NCBI GenBank assembly: GCA_019634835.1
Contig: JAHCAO010000007.1
Span: 1-64,000 of the forward strand
DNA length: 64,000 nucleotides
Direction: 5' to 3'
Source of the DNA: Gammaproteobacteria bacterium
GTDB lineage: Bacteria > Pseudomonadota > Gammaproteobacteria > DSM-16500
Positions 8,333-17,326 of this stretch are shown here, piece after piece. The notes beneath the pieces were generated by a model. That model was not told the DNA's origin. It was given only the letters and a program-made list of their open reading frames with translations, and did no database searches. Position numbers and translations under genes: made by a program. The first letter of the stretch is position 1. The number at the start of each line of letters is the position of its first letter.

Positions 8333-11053
8333 ATGAAAATAGCCTTACTCCTTAAAGAGATGCGTAAACGTATTTCTTCAAACCATTCGAATGAATTTAT
8401 CACTTCGGAAGTGATAAAAAACATACGAAAAATAAAAGAAATATGTAATTCGGATTATTATGACCAAAGTTTTTATGGAGCCGCAGCTTTAAATAGAAAA
8501 ATTCTACTTGATGAGAGAATTGCTAATTTATTAACCTCTGAAACTATACTAGCCATATTAGCTATTCATTCAACTACATATAAATTTGATAGCAACAGCA
8601 GTATTGCTGTTTGGAGAAACAGCAGTGGCTATACAAGCTTAGCCGCTATTCTTTTTTTTGGCTTCAATGAAGGATTAGAAACAATCCGATTAATGCCTAA
8701 TAACGAACCACATTATGGAAGTAAATTATATCGCGAACAACAACAAAAATATAAAGATCACACAAATAAAATAATATCGAATGTGATAAAAGCAGCAGAA
8801 AAACTTGGCATTAATGTCGATAATAAAAAATATCAAGATAATGAAATCAGTAAAGAAAAATCATTAGTTCAAATATACGATGAAATAACCAATATCATCG
8901 AGAAAATTAAAAAAGATAGAAAAAGTAATCAATTATTATATGTCCCTGATTATAGCCCTGATAATATCAGAGATCAAAGCATTAGTGGATTTATCGCTAT
9001 TTGCCAGGCTCTAAATATTAATTTCAAAAAAAGTTTGAACGGTTCAATTATTATTAATAAGCCAGTAACATTACAGAATTTTATTGAAAAATTTTTATCG
9101 TCAGAGGAAACACTGCTTAATGGAACAATCATGCATCTATTTTATGATAGAGTACACTTAGAAGCATGTATAGAACAAGATACAAACATTATTATTGAAA
9201 ATAAAGAGTATGCACTAAAAGATATCTTACGAGAAATAATAAGGAACTGTGAAGAATCCAATGTATTTGTTTGCAATACAGCCAAAGAGCAATTTAAAGT
9301 TCGGTTAAAATTGGTTGAAACTCACCTTAAAGAAAATTTTCCATCTGGTTATCAAGATAGAATCAAAGAAGCTGGAAATCAAGTTTCACCAATATCAATA
9401 GATCATGTTCCTATTGGATATAGCGGAATAAAAAAATTAATTTCTCTTCTTGATCATGAAATTGAAAAGGAAATGTGGTCTTGTAAAAATGCCCAAGATA
9501 AACATCTTGAAAAAAATTTTCTTCAAGAAATTATAGATTTTTATGATCAAGCTAATGGAAAAATATCCCTGAAAAAATGTATGGTTTTGGCAAAACGGCA
9601 AAATCCTCAAGGGTACCAGCAAGCCATGTCAAAACAAGGCATGAAATTAACTTTTAATATTCTCTTAGATAAAATGCCTGATAACCTTTTACAAGGGCCT
9701 CGTTTAAAAACTCAGGCAACCATGGAATTAGAAAAAATTATACACGCATTATTGAGTAACTATAAATCAATAAGCCATTCTTTTAATTCTCTTGATGAAT
9801 TGGAAATAGTGATTGACGGCGTTTTTTTTAATATCACTCAAATACTTAGTCATGATCCTGATTTTGAACATATTGCACTTACTCAAGAACAACTAGAAAC
9901 GTACGCTCACTTTGTTACTAAAAATGCGCGAAATAAACCAATATTAAGATTACCTAACAATGAATTGAAAATTCCATCACCAGAAGACTACAAAAAAATT
10001 GATACAAACAATGAATGCTCTCATCTTCATTACGGAGAGAAACTTGCTATTACTCTTTATACATCCGGTTTTTATATTCGAATTCAATCTTTTTTACGCT
10101 CTTTAGGACAAAGTGAAAGAATACGGAATCTTTCTGAAACTAATTTAAAACAACTGGTTCCAGAAATCTTGTTAAACTCCTGTATAGCAGCACATGGGCT
10201 TTCAAAAACACCAGGAACAGCCCATATCAATGAAAATTTGTCTTATAGAATAAGCTTTAGAAAAGAACAAGCATCTAGCAATACTCATTACTTTCAAAAA
10301 CGCTTAAAAGCAATAGAAAATAGAAACCCTTTATATGAGCAAGGCTTTATTAGTACTAGTGAGAATAATAGTTATAATGCAAAAGGTCACAATGTATTCA
10401 TCGCCTTTAATGAATACAAGAATCTTAGTTATTTTGGAAAAAATATACGAGTCATATCCAGACATCCGTATGAAACAGAAGTTCTTTATGCCCCAGGCAT
10501 TCAAATTCAATACACAAACTATATAAAAATTAAAGAACAACACTTTTTTTCTGTAAGACCTGTTAGATCAATTGAAGGAATTAAGCCTGATCATTATTCA
10601 CCTTTATTAAAAGCTTGGCATGAATTAGAAATCATTGATAAAGCATTAGATAATCATATTCATGTAAATAAACATGGCTTGATACATAAGATATTTGATA
10701 CTGTATCAAATGATGAAAAAATAGCTTGTGTTCAATCAGTCAGAAAAGCTATTAGGAGTACATTAGATACGATTAAGTCCCATGATAAATTAGATAAAAA
10801 ATCGCTTGAAACTTGTAAAGAATCGTTAGAAATAGCAATCAATAAAAATTCTGAATTGGTACGCAATTCAACTTTATATTCTTCTTTAGGAAAAACAGAT
10901 GTGATATTACAATCTGCTTTGCAAAGAGTGAGTTATGCCATCCAGCTAATAGACAATTACCTTATTACTCACCGATATGACAACGAAAAGATACAAAGGG
11001 AATATTCTCAACAGTTAATAAGTGATACACAACATGCATTCAACTGGCAATGA
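8333..11053 (+). CDS. Putative mono-ADP-ribosyltransferase effector/toxin (R-S-E class)
   Basis: A 906-residue protein with an apparently complete ADP-ribosyltransferase exotoxin domain in its C-terminal third. The catalytic arginine fits R639 (in LSYRISF). The STS motif is residues 674-676 (QGFISTSENN). The ExE motif is E714-T-E716 in YETEVLYAPG, the typical [YF]xxExEVLxxxG form. The STS-to-ExE spacing of 40 and R-to-STS spacing of 35 agree with binary-toxin enzymes such as VIP2 and iota toxin. ExE usually means an arginine acceptor. The ~560 N-terminal residues and ~190 C-terminal residues are helical and unrecognised. No Sec signal peptide is present, consistent with, but not proof of, delivery by a type IV system. 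It stands alone in an AT-rich accessory block. Confidence 0.8.
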   Translation: MKIALLLKEMRKRISSNHSNEFITSEVIKNIRKIKEICNSDYYDQSFYGAAALNRKILLDERIANLLTSETILAILAIHSTTYKFDSNSSIAVWRNSSGYTSLAAILFFGFNEGLETIRLMPNNEPHYGSKLYREQQQKYKDHTNKIISNVIKAAEKLGINVDNKKYQDNEISKEKSLVQIYDEITNIIEKIKKDRKSNQLLYVPDYSPDNIRDQSISGFIAICQALNINFKKSLNGSIIINKPVTLQNFIEKFLSSEETLLNGTIMHLFYDRVHLEACIEQDTNIIIENKEYALKDILREIIRNCEESNVFVCNTAKEQFKVRLKLVETHLKENFPSGYQDRIKEAGNQVSPISIDHVPIGYSGIKKLISLLDHEIEKEMWSCKNAQDKHLEKNFLQEIIDFYDQANGKISLKKCMVLAKRQNPQGYQQAMSKQGMKLTFNILLDKMPDNLLQGPRLKTQATMELEKIIHALLSNYKSISHSFNSLDELEIVIDGVFFNITQILSHDPDFEHIALTQEQLETYAHFVTKNARNKPILRLPNNELKIPSPEDYKKIDTNNECSHLHYGEKLAITLYTSGFYIRIQSFLRSLGQSERIRNLSETNLKQLVPEILLNSCIAAHGLSKTPGTAHINENLSYRISFRKEQASSNTHYFQKRLKAIENRNPLYEQGFISTSENNSYNAKGHNVFIAFNEYKNLSYFGKNIRVISRHPYETEVLYAPGIQIQYTNYIKIKEQHFFSVRPVRSIEGIKPDHYSPLLKAWHELEIIDKALDNHIHVNKHGLIHKIFDTVSNDEKIACVQSVRKAIRSTLDTIKSHDKLDKKSLETCKESLEIAINKNSELVRNSTLYSSLGKTDVILQSALQRVSYAIQLIDNYLITHRYDNEKIQREYSQQLISDTQHAFNWQ

Positions 11054-11086
11054 CTTATCGATTTCTTGCCAGCATACAATCGTAAA

Positions 11087-11536
11087 TTAATAGGCGCTAC
11101 ATTCAGGTAAGTTATTATTTTTAACATTATTATATTCGCTGTTAATATAAGGGAATATAGCTATAAAGCTAGGATTTTTGCCCTGAACAGTAGCAGTAAT
11201 AATAATTATTTCAGAAGCAACAGGGCTACCTAAACCTTGATTGGAACCATCTTCATATGAAAAAGAAGCATAATGATTGACAACATTCATTTTCACAACG
11301 GTTGGTGTATTGGGCGAAAGTATATAATCAAATACTTTATCAAGATGAGTCGAAATTTTGATTGGATGCGGTTCAGCTTTTGAATTAATACAATAAGTGT
11401 TGTAAGGAGGGACATTTTGAATATCCATATAAACATTTGATTTATTAATCATAGTGACATTTGCTGTATCCGCAAATACAATACTATAAAAAGAAAATAA
11501 AGATATAAATAGAGTGAATAATGCTATTTTACGCAT
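11087..11536 (-). CDS. Small exported protein of unknown function
   Basis: A 149-residue protein with a clear Sec signal peptide: MRK, a hydrophobic core up to about residue 20, and a likely cut after VFA (residue 22). The mature part of about 127 residues is rich in N, T, V and I and probably beta-sheet. It has two cysteines, one near the middle (NTYCINS) and one at the C-terminus (LPECSAY), which could form a disulfide in the periplasm. A ribosome site (AGGTTCC region) precedes the ATG. No family recognised. It is convergent with the ADP-ribosyltransferase gene, whose stop lies 33 bp away. Confidence 0.65.
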   Translation of the reverse strand: MRKIALFTLFISLFSFYSIVFADTANVTMINKSNVYMDIQNVPPYNTYCINSKAEPHPIKISTHLDKVFDYILSPNTPTVVKMNVVNHYASFSYEDGSNQGLGSPVASEIIIITATVQGKNPSFIAIFPYINSEYNNVKNNNLPECSAY

Positions 11537-11760
11537 TTTAGGTTCCTCGTATAAAATATTAATGCATTAATGAATGCCATTCTAACTGAATTAATTAAAA
11601 ATATATAGTAGCCATATTTTATTATATAATTCAATTAATTATCTACGCACATTGAGCAATATTAACTACGATGCAATTCACTCTCACTTTTCAACTACTA
11701 TAATATTAAAAATAATCATCAAATGATATTAATGCCAAGTAAGATATGAGGAGGATAACC

Positions 11761-12996
11761 ATGAGCGATAGTCGCAGAGAACAAGAATTATTATTAAAAT
11801 TAAAAGACATTATTATAAAAAATGATGAATCTGAATTGAAGAAAGCTTTACAAGAAGGAGACTCTTACTTAGCAACGACAGCTTTAAGTGAGTTGATACT
11901 ATATGCAGCTGAACAAAATAAAGTTAATAGTTTACAATGTTTATTACATCAAATCTTTTCTCTTAGATCCGTATATGCACCATCTATCATTTTAAAATTA
12001 GTGGAAAAAATGCTGGATATGATCCCTGATCAACAAGAAGATCAAAAACTATTCTTATTGACCTGCTTTAAGAACTCGAAAGTTCAGATAGAAGAAACTG
12101 CCATAGTAAATGAGATTATAAAAAACAGCCTGATAAAACTATTCGAACCAGAGGTTATTAAATGCATTTTTACCTTTTTCTTGGATGAAAGACGTGAAGT
12201 ATTTAACAAGCACAATAGAAATAGAATAGTAGAAAAATTGAAATCCATTTGTAATGAGGAAGAAAACAAATTGTTGGACGATTTAACCCATAAAAGTGAA
12301 GATGAGCAATACTATGGACTAATAGTCATGCTGGCTAAACGAAGCATGACTAAAGATCAATTTAAGCATTTTTTATTTGCTAAAGAAAATCTTTTGTTTT
12401 TTCGTCACGATTCTGCTATTAACGATATGAAACGAAGAGTCATTCTTGCTTGTTACGCGGATACTCCTTTAACAACAGAACAGAAAAAGAAATACGATAA
12501 CTTTATGCAATATATTTTAGATGGGTTAAATAAACTACTCACAGAAATAAAGGGTAGAGTTAATTTTTTAGGCTTCATTTATACTAACCCAGAGGTTCGG
12601 AACGGGGCGGTAGAAGGGGCCATAAAAAAGTGCGATGCTATTATTAAAGATAACAGCCTTAATCCTATTGTTAAATGCTATGAAATGATGACAGCTATAC
12701 AAAAAGCACATAATGCCATTTATACTAATCTTATCGACACAAAAAATAAAAAATCTGATATAGCTAATCAACTGTATAATATACTAACAACAGCATGCGA
12801 CCAATATTTTAATGGATATCAAGGAGAATACGTCAGAGCGGACTCAACAAAGATAATCCATCGCCAGAGCAGCGGTATGACAAAAATTGGGCAGTTGGAT
12901 GTAAACGTAACAAAAGAGAATTTCCTCATGGCTAATATTATCGAAAATGTTTTTGGTAAGGATGAAATACCAGAATATCCGATGAAAAAAATATAA
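11761..12996 (+). CDS. Helical orphan protein of 411 residues, effector candidate
   Basis: Unrecognised. I place the start at the ATG at 11761 because a perfect AGGAGG (11749-11754) sits six bases before it; the in-frame ATG at 11746 overlaps that site and would be wrong. The 411-residue product is almost entirely alpha-helical, with an armadillo- or ankyrin-like look in the first 250 residues (LSELILYAAEQNKVNSLQCL), and has no signal peptide or membrane helix. The N-terminus MSDSRREQ is similar in style to the MSNNRQ and MNNRKE starts of two other orphans here. It is a single-gene unit in AT-rich DNA. Confidence 0.65.
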   Translation: MSDSRREQELLLKLKDIIIKNDESELKKALQEGDSYLATTALSELILYAAEQNKVNSLQCLLHQIFSLRSVYAPSIILKLVEKMLDMIPDQQEDQKLFLLTCFKNSKVQIEETAIVNEIIKNSLIKLFEPEVIKCIFTFFLDERREVFNKHNRNRIVEKLKSICNEEENKLLDDLTHKSEDEQYYGLIVMLAKRSMTKDQFKHFLFAKENLLFFRHDSAINDMKRRVILACYADTPLTTEQKKKYDNFMQYILDGLNKLLTEIKGRVNFLGFIYTNPEVRNGAVEGAIKKCDAIIKDNSLNPIVKCYEMMTAIQKAHNAIYTNLIDTKNKKSDIANQLYNILTTACDQYFNGYQGEYVRADSTKIIHRQSSGMTKIGQLDVNVTKENFLMANIIENVFGKDEIPEYPMKKI

Positions 12997-13107
12997 ACGA
13001 TACTATTTCATTGTGACATTTCTCACAATACTTACACTGATCTTGAAGCAACTGATCGATGTACTTAAAATTTAAAAAATCATTTAGAGTCTGATCTTTT
13101 GAATACA

Positions 13108-13137
13108 CAAACAGGTTGAAGAAATTCAACCTGTTTG
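13108..13137 (-). terminator. Strong hairpin, probable terminator
   Basis: A perfect 13-bp stem (CAAACAGGTTGAA / TTCAACCTGTTTG) closes a four-base GAAA/TTTC loop at 13121-13124. It lies 8 bp beyond the stop of the minus-strand ORF ending at 13146 and 112 bp beyond the plus-strand gene ending at 12996, so it may serve either or both. No long T run follows on either strand, so termination is inferred from the stem alone. Confidence 0.5.
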
Positions 13138-13145
13138 ATTCTACA

Positions 13146-13526
13146 CTAATTCATGGTTGGTGGAGGTAAGACTACTTGACTTTGTGATGAGATTACCAGT
13201 GTCTTATTAGGGCTGGTAAATATTGAAACGGGTGATATTGTTTGTCGATTTTCAGGCTGAGGTTGTTTAGCTGCTAAATCTGGTTCAGTCGAGGTAGCTA
13301 AAATAGCTGCAGCGAATGTCAATATATCTTTTTCGTCTTCATTGACTCGTTTAGTCGTTAAATCACGGTTTGCCGCCAAAAGTAATTCTGATCCGGGAGC
13401 ACCAAATAGGAAAAATATACCAGCTTCATTTTGCAATGGAGAATTATCATTTAATGGCTTAGTGGGGAAAACAACATCATATAAATGTGCTCCCACACCC
13501 TTTGCACCGTATCTTCCTGCGATCAA
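13146..13526 (-). pseudogene. 5'-truncated gene fragment, unknown product
   Basis: About 127 codons are open on the minus strand, continuing upstream as SGLWLIAGRYGAKGVGAHLYD to a stop near 13540. There is no start codon with a ribosome site: the first possible start is an internal TTG (13526). The sequence begins mid-domain (VGAHLYDVVFPTKPLND) and ends in a Pro/Gln-rich tail (PPPTMN). I read it as the 3' part of a larger gene whose 5' end has been lost, though a short real protein cannot be excluded. A strong hairpin lies just after its stop. Family not recognised. Confidence 0.4.
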
Positions 13527-13534
13527 CCATAAAC

Positions 13535-13693
13535 CAGACTACCGAACGCTAGACGACTTGATTATCAGACAGCTTGCAATCAACGACCCTCAAGGCTTTG
13601 TTAAACACACTAGCAAGATGCTGATTAAAGAAATGGCTTATAATTTAAACCTTAATGATTATTTAACCTATAACCTAAAAAACCCCCTATAAT
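13535..13693 (+). other. Possible C-terminal gene remnant on the plus strand
   Basis: From about 13535 the plus strand is open for ~52 codons (PDYRTLDDLIIRQLAINDPQ, then GFVKHTSKMLIKEM and onwards) to a stop at 13691-13693. Its composition looks like the orphan proteins around it, whereas the same frame further left looks like the shadow of the minus-strand fragment. The join near 13530 may mark a recombination point between two broken genes. It could also be chance. Confidence 0.22.
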
Positions 13694-13734
13694 TCTAACT
13701 ATATAACCATGATAAATACACAAATGAGAACTTA

Positions 13735-15465
13735 ATGAAATCAAATACACTTCTAGGAAAACAACTCACGCCTAAAGAAGTTTACTGTGGAGCAATAGGC
13801 GCATTCATAGATGCCAGATATGAGTTGAAACAGATCATTATTAATCCCTCTACAGGTGATGAAAAAGCGAGGGTATACGAAAAAGATGGAAAATCATTCA
13901 TCCTTTATTACCCAGGAAAAGATAACGATAAGCCTGAGACCATCTCAAACCCAACGACACCCTTGAAAAGTATTATTCAAGAAGCTGATAAACAGTTAAA
14001 AACACTGTACTCGATTGAAACATTAAAAAAGGCTCAAAAATTATTTATAGTAGCTGAATCTAATCGTCACCTCGGAGTGAAAGTTAAGCATTTTATTAAA
14101 GCTGATTTATACCAAGATATTCTAACAACTGAAGATTCAATTGATAGAAATTATGACGAAACATATATAACTGATGCTATCCCGCATCAGAAAAGATTGC
14201 CTATAAAAAGCGGTTGGCAAAAACTCTCTGACTCATGGCAATGCGGCCATTTTGTGATAGCAGCACTTTCTAGAGATATTAAGGGCGAAAAAACACCTAG
14301 AAAATTTCAAATAACCTCCGACATAGTACAAGAACACTCTCGTTTAATTTCACTAGGAGCATCGTCAGTACAAGAGCAATTATTTCAAAAAACGCAACCC
14401 GTTACTGATATGGATGGATCTGATGATGACTTCTCTATTAGTAAAGAAGAAAGCGATACAGATACAGATCCAGATCCATGGAAAGAAGATCGTAACAACG
14501 GGACAGAAGAATGGAACGGGAAAAAAAGCACGAAAAAGCAACCTAAATCAGGATTCTTCAAACGACATCCTTGGGTAAGAGATGTTCTAATTGGAGCAGC
14601 AATAGGACTGGCAGTGGTTGGTGCTATCGCAATCACTGCCATAACACTCGGTGGAGCATTGCCTGTTGTGTTGGGAGCTGGTGCTACTGTAGGAGCAACT
14701 TTTGGGCTAAGTGGCGCTGTAGCAACGGGAGTGGGTCTTGCCACCATCGGTGTTAGTTGTACTGCTGCTTTTGCTGCTATTGCTGGAGGGGTTGGAGCGG
14801 TGACTAGAATGTTTACAAAAAGAAAAAATCCTCGAAAAGTTAAAGATCAAAATAAAGTTGATAGAAGCGCGTCAATTAGTTTTGATGATAGTTTTGACGA
14901 TAGTGATAGGTACAAACAAAGTTCAATTATAATAGATGAAAAAGATTCTACTTCTAACACACCATCGCCGCCTGGTGAAAAGAAAAAAACGCCAGAGACT
15001 CCACTCTCATCCGCTAAATCCCCCCTGTGGAATCATCCACAGGATAAGCAACTGACCAAGGAAGACAAGAAAAATTTTGTGAAAGAAGGAAAAATAAATA
15101 CCAATATCGCTTTGAAAATATATGATATAGCAGAACAAGCTGCCACTAAAAAAAATAAAGGTGCTGCTGATGATATTGCTGAAGAGTTAGAGCTTTTATT
15201 AAAATCGATTTTTATAGAAGAAAATTTAATCAATGAGCAGGAATCCTTAGAAAAGTTATTCCTTGAATGGGATGCAGTGTTTGAAGACTCCATTATAGAT
15301 CAGTTCCTCTTTTCCTGGGATTCCTCACTAAAGTTAGAAACTCAGGAAAAGCATTCAAGAAATAAGCACAAATGCGCACAAATCCAACTGATTGCCATCA
15401 ACCTATTAGAAAACAGGAAAAAAGAGGAAGAAGAACAAGCAAAAAGGGCCGATAATAGATTGTAA
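13735..15465 (+). CDS. 576-residue effector candidate with membrane hairpin and WxCG motif
   Basis: Unrecognised as a whole. Residues 1-200 form a possible globular domain with a W-Q-C170-G-H motif (SDSWQCGHFVIAALSRDI), resembling the nucleophile region of CE-clan cysteine proteases and YopJ-type acetyltransferases; H112 lies 58 residues upstream. Residues about 220-275 are acidic then basic (DGSDDDF, DTDTDPDPW, then KKSTKKQPK). Residues about 284-357 form a Gly/Ala/Thr-rich hydrophobic block long enough for a membrane hairpin. The rest is charged and helical, ending EEEQAKRADNRL. No signal peptide. An internal hairpin in a soluble protein is common among effectors that act on host membranes. 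Catalytic activity is only a guess. Confidence 0.68.
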   Translation: MKSNTLLGKQLTPKEVYCGAIGAFIDARYELKQIIINPSTGDEKARVYEKDGKSFILYYPGKDNDKPETISNPTTPLKSIIQEADKQLKTLYSIETLKKAQKLFIVAESNRHLGVKVKHFIKADLYQDILTTEDSIDRNYDETYITDAIPHQKRLPIKSGWQKLSDSWQCGHFVIAALSRDIKGEKTPRKFQITSDIVQEHSRLISLGASSVQEQLFQKTQPVTDMDGSDDDFSISKEESDTDTDPDPWKEDRNNGTEEWNGKKSTKKQPKSGFFKRHPWVRDVLIGAAIGLAVVGAIAITAITLGGALPVVLGAGATVGATFGLSGAVATGVGLATIGVSCTAAFAAIAGGVGAVTRMFTKRKNPRKVKDQNKVDRSASISFDDSFDDSDRYKQSSIIIDEKDSTSNTPSPPGEKKKTPETPLSSAKSPLWNHPQDKQLTKEDKKNFVKEGKINTNIALKIYDIAEQAATKKNKGAADDIAEELELLLKSIFIEENLINEQESLEKLFLEWDAVFEDSIIDQFLFSWDSSLKLETQEKHSRNKHKCAQIQLIAINLLENRKKEEEEQAKRADNRL

Positions 15466-15530
15466 ATTTTCTGAGTATTAGATCCATATTAGTTACTGAT
15501 ATCCTCGCACAAATCCATTAAAATAAGTGA

Positions 15531-16331
15531 ATGTTAAAACGACGACCTACATTACAACAGTTACCCATCGACCTCCTGGTGCGCGGCAAATATCAGCCAA
15601 GGCAACATTTTGACCCCGACAAGCTGCGTGAGTTAGCGGATTCTATTAAAAGCACTGGCGGATTATTGCAGCCGATTGTGGTCAGGCCTGCCGCAGACAA
15701 TCAGTACGAAATTGTTGCTGGAGAAAGGCGCTGGCGAGCAGCCCAGTTGGCAGCATTAGCCGATGTCAGCTGCTTAGTTTGCCAATATACGGATGAGCAA
15801 GCCTTGCAAGCTGCTATCGTGGAAAACATCAGCCGGACTGATTTAAACCCCATAGAAGAAGCTCAAGCTTATCAGCGCCTAATTGAAGAATTTCACTATC
15901 TACACGAAGAAGTTGCCGCTTCAGTCGGAAAATCCCGCACTGCCATCACTAATTCACTACGCCTTTTAAAACTAGACCTTCGCGTACAACAATTGTTGAT
16001 AACAGGACAATTATCAGAAGGACATGGCAAAATTCTTGCTGGCCTCGAACCGCATGATCAAGTTGAGTTAGCTCAACGCTGCGCACAAAAAGGTTGGAAT
16101 GTCAGAAAAATGGAAATGGAAGCAAAAAAATTGCAGCAAGCCACTATGCCAAACAGCACCTATAGCGATGCTAATGTAGCACGATTAGAAACTGCCATTT
16201 CGGAACATATCGGCAACCGCACACAAATTGAATATGAAGAACGTGGCGGCGGTTACATCCATATACGTTTTAATAACATCGATGAACTAGAAGGCCATTT
16301 TGAACGCATGGGATTTAAATACGAAGATTAG
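15531..16331 (+). CDS. parB: ParB/Spo0J-family chromosome partitioning protein
   Basis: ParB family, 266 residues. It has the CTP-binding ParB/Srx domain with the GERRWRA box (residues 64-70), ENISRTDLNPIEEAQAYQRL, and a helix-turn-helix region (EEVAASVGKSRTAITNSLRLLKL) that would read parS. The C-terminal dimerisation segment is short. ParB normally loads on parS sites near the origin and works with ParA. No parA is adjacent on either side, and I saw no perfect parS site in the window. It begins 66 bp after the 576-residue orphan, so it may mark the return to core chromosome. A plasmid-type or nucleoid-occlusion ParB is possible. Confidence 0.88.
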   Translation: MLKRRPTLQQLPIDLLVRGKYQPRQHFDPDKLRELADSIKSTGGLLQPIVVRPAADNQYEIVAGERRWRAAQLAALADVSCLVCQYTDEQALQAAIVENISRTDLNPIEEAQAYQRLIEEFHYLHEEVAASVGKSRTAITNSLRLLKLDLRVQQLLITGQLSEGHGKILAGLEPHDQVELAQRCAQKGWNVRKMEMEAKKLQQATMPNSTYSDANVARLETAISEHIGNRTQIEYEERGGGYIHIRFNNIDELEGHFERMGFKYED

Positions 16332-16340
16332 TAGACAAAC

Positions 16341-17150
16341 CTAATCCAAACTAGCATCAGCTAGTATTGCTCGAGCATTCAAGCGTGCTAAGCTTTTTTC
16401 TATCCGCCGTAACCCTCTATCCACGCTTTTAGGCCGCGTACTCAATTCAGGATTCAACACCGTTGTAGCATGATTGACGTGCTCCAGATACTTAATCAAC
16501 ACAGGTGAAGGCAGAAAAACCATTTTATATCCAGCATCGATTAACTGTTTATGCATTTCTTTGCCTGCCACCATATCACCACCCGAAAAATGCAAATTAA
16601 GTTTTTTGATTAAATCCATACGGTAAATGGCACAATGACTACGCAAATAATAATAATTCTTACCCACACCCTCGATACCATGTAACGACTTGCCAATCAT
16701 ACGATAATATGCAAGCTGCACAGCACGCTCTAACTTTTTTAACCCTTGCCGCCACCGTGATTTAAACTCGAGCTTCCACGACCCAACCCCAGCAATATTA
16801 GGATTTTTTTCTATCTGTGAAATAAGAAACTCTAGCCACTGAGGATGTTTAACAAGCGTATCTGTATGCATAGAAAGCACATAAGGTGTGATGACTTGCT
16901 CTAACCCCAAATCTAATGCGCGCGAATGTGATGAAATCGCTCCTTCATGCGGAATGGCTTTGCGTTCGATTAACTTGACCCAAGAAACACCTCGCAAATA
17001 ATCTAACGATGCATCTTGTGAATCATTATCAATAACCATGACGCTGGCAAGCTTGAGATTGGTATATTTGCGTATAAGACGTAAACAAAGTTTAGTCAGC
17101 TCCAATGTCCTGTAATTTGGAATCAATATCGTCACTTGCGGTTGTATCAT
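16341..17150 (-). CDS. Family 2 glycosyltransferase
   Basis: GT-A-fold glycosyltransferase, 269 residues. The start VTILIPNYRTLELTKLCLRL and VMVIDNDSQDASLDYL are the nucleotide-sugar binding part. MHTDT (HTDT) is in the place of the metal-binding DxD. The conserved GGDMVAGKEM stretch is the acceptor-side region. No membrane helices. It is divergent from the dTDP-rhamnose operon, from which it is separated by the promoter region, so a role in adding a sugar to a surface polysaccharide is likely. Substrate not determinable. Confidence 0.82.
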   Translation of the reverse strand: MIQPQVTILIPNYRTLELTKLCLRLIRKYTNLKLASVMVIDNDSQDASLDYLRGVSWVKLIERKAIPHEGAISSHSRALDLGLEQVITPYVLSMHTDTLVKHPQWLEFLISQIEKNPNIAGVGSWKLEFKSRWRQGLKKLERAVQLAYYRMIGKSLHGIEGVGKNYYYLRSHCAIYRMDLIKKLNLHFSGGDMVAGKEMHKQLIDAGYKMVFLPSPVLIKYLEHVNHATTVLNPELSTRPKSVDRGLRRIEKSLARLNARAILADASLD

Positions 17151-17162
17151 GCTTATTCTCAG

Positions 17163-17191
17163 TTCACAGTAAATTAAAGAGCGGTTATAAT
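17163..17191 (+). promoter_or_regulatory. Putative sigma70-type promoter of the rfbACDB operon
   Basis: TTCACA (17163-17168, 5/6 of the -35 consensus) and a perfect TATAAT (17186-17191) are spaced 17 bp apart. Transcription would start near 17198, giving a ~130-base leader before the rfbA ATG. The leader contains a small stem (ACCCT...AGGGT, 17283-17303), but I see no known riboswitch. Confidence 0.65.
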
Positions 17192-17326
17192 ACGCGCTTC
17201 TCTAACACTCGTGAAGCATTCAACCTAGAAATAGCAGGTTAAAACCAGAGGCAATATCACTACATATAAAAAACAATCCTGCACCCTGAGACTTTGTAAG
17301 GGTCGGTGTCAATGCTGGAGGTCTCA

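Noticed and set aside
13342..13534. Plus-strand frame beginning MTRLVVKSRF as a start for a 116-residue protein
   Set aside because: Composition (Ser, Pro, Asn, Lys) is that of an antisense shadow of the minus-strand frame; only the part after 13535 looks independent.
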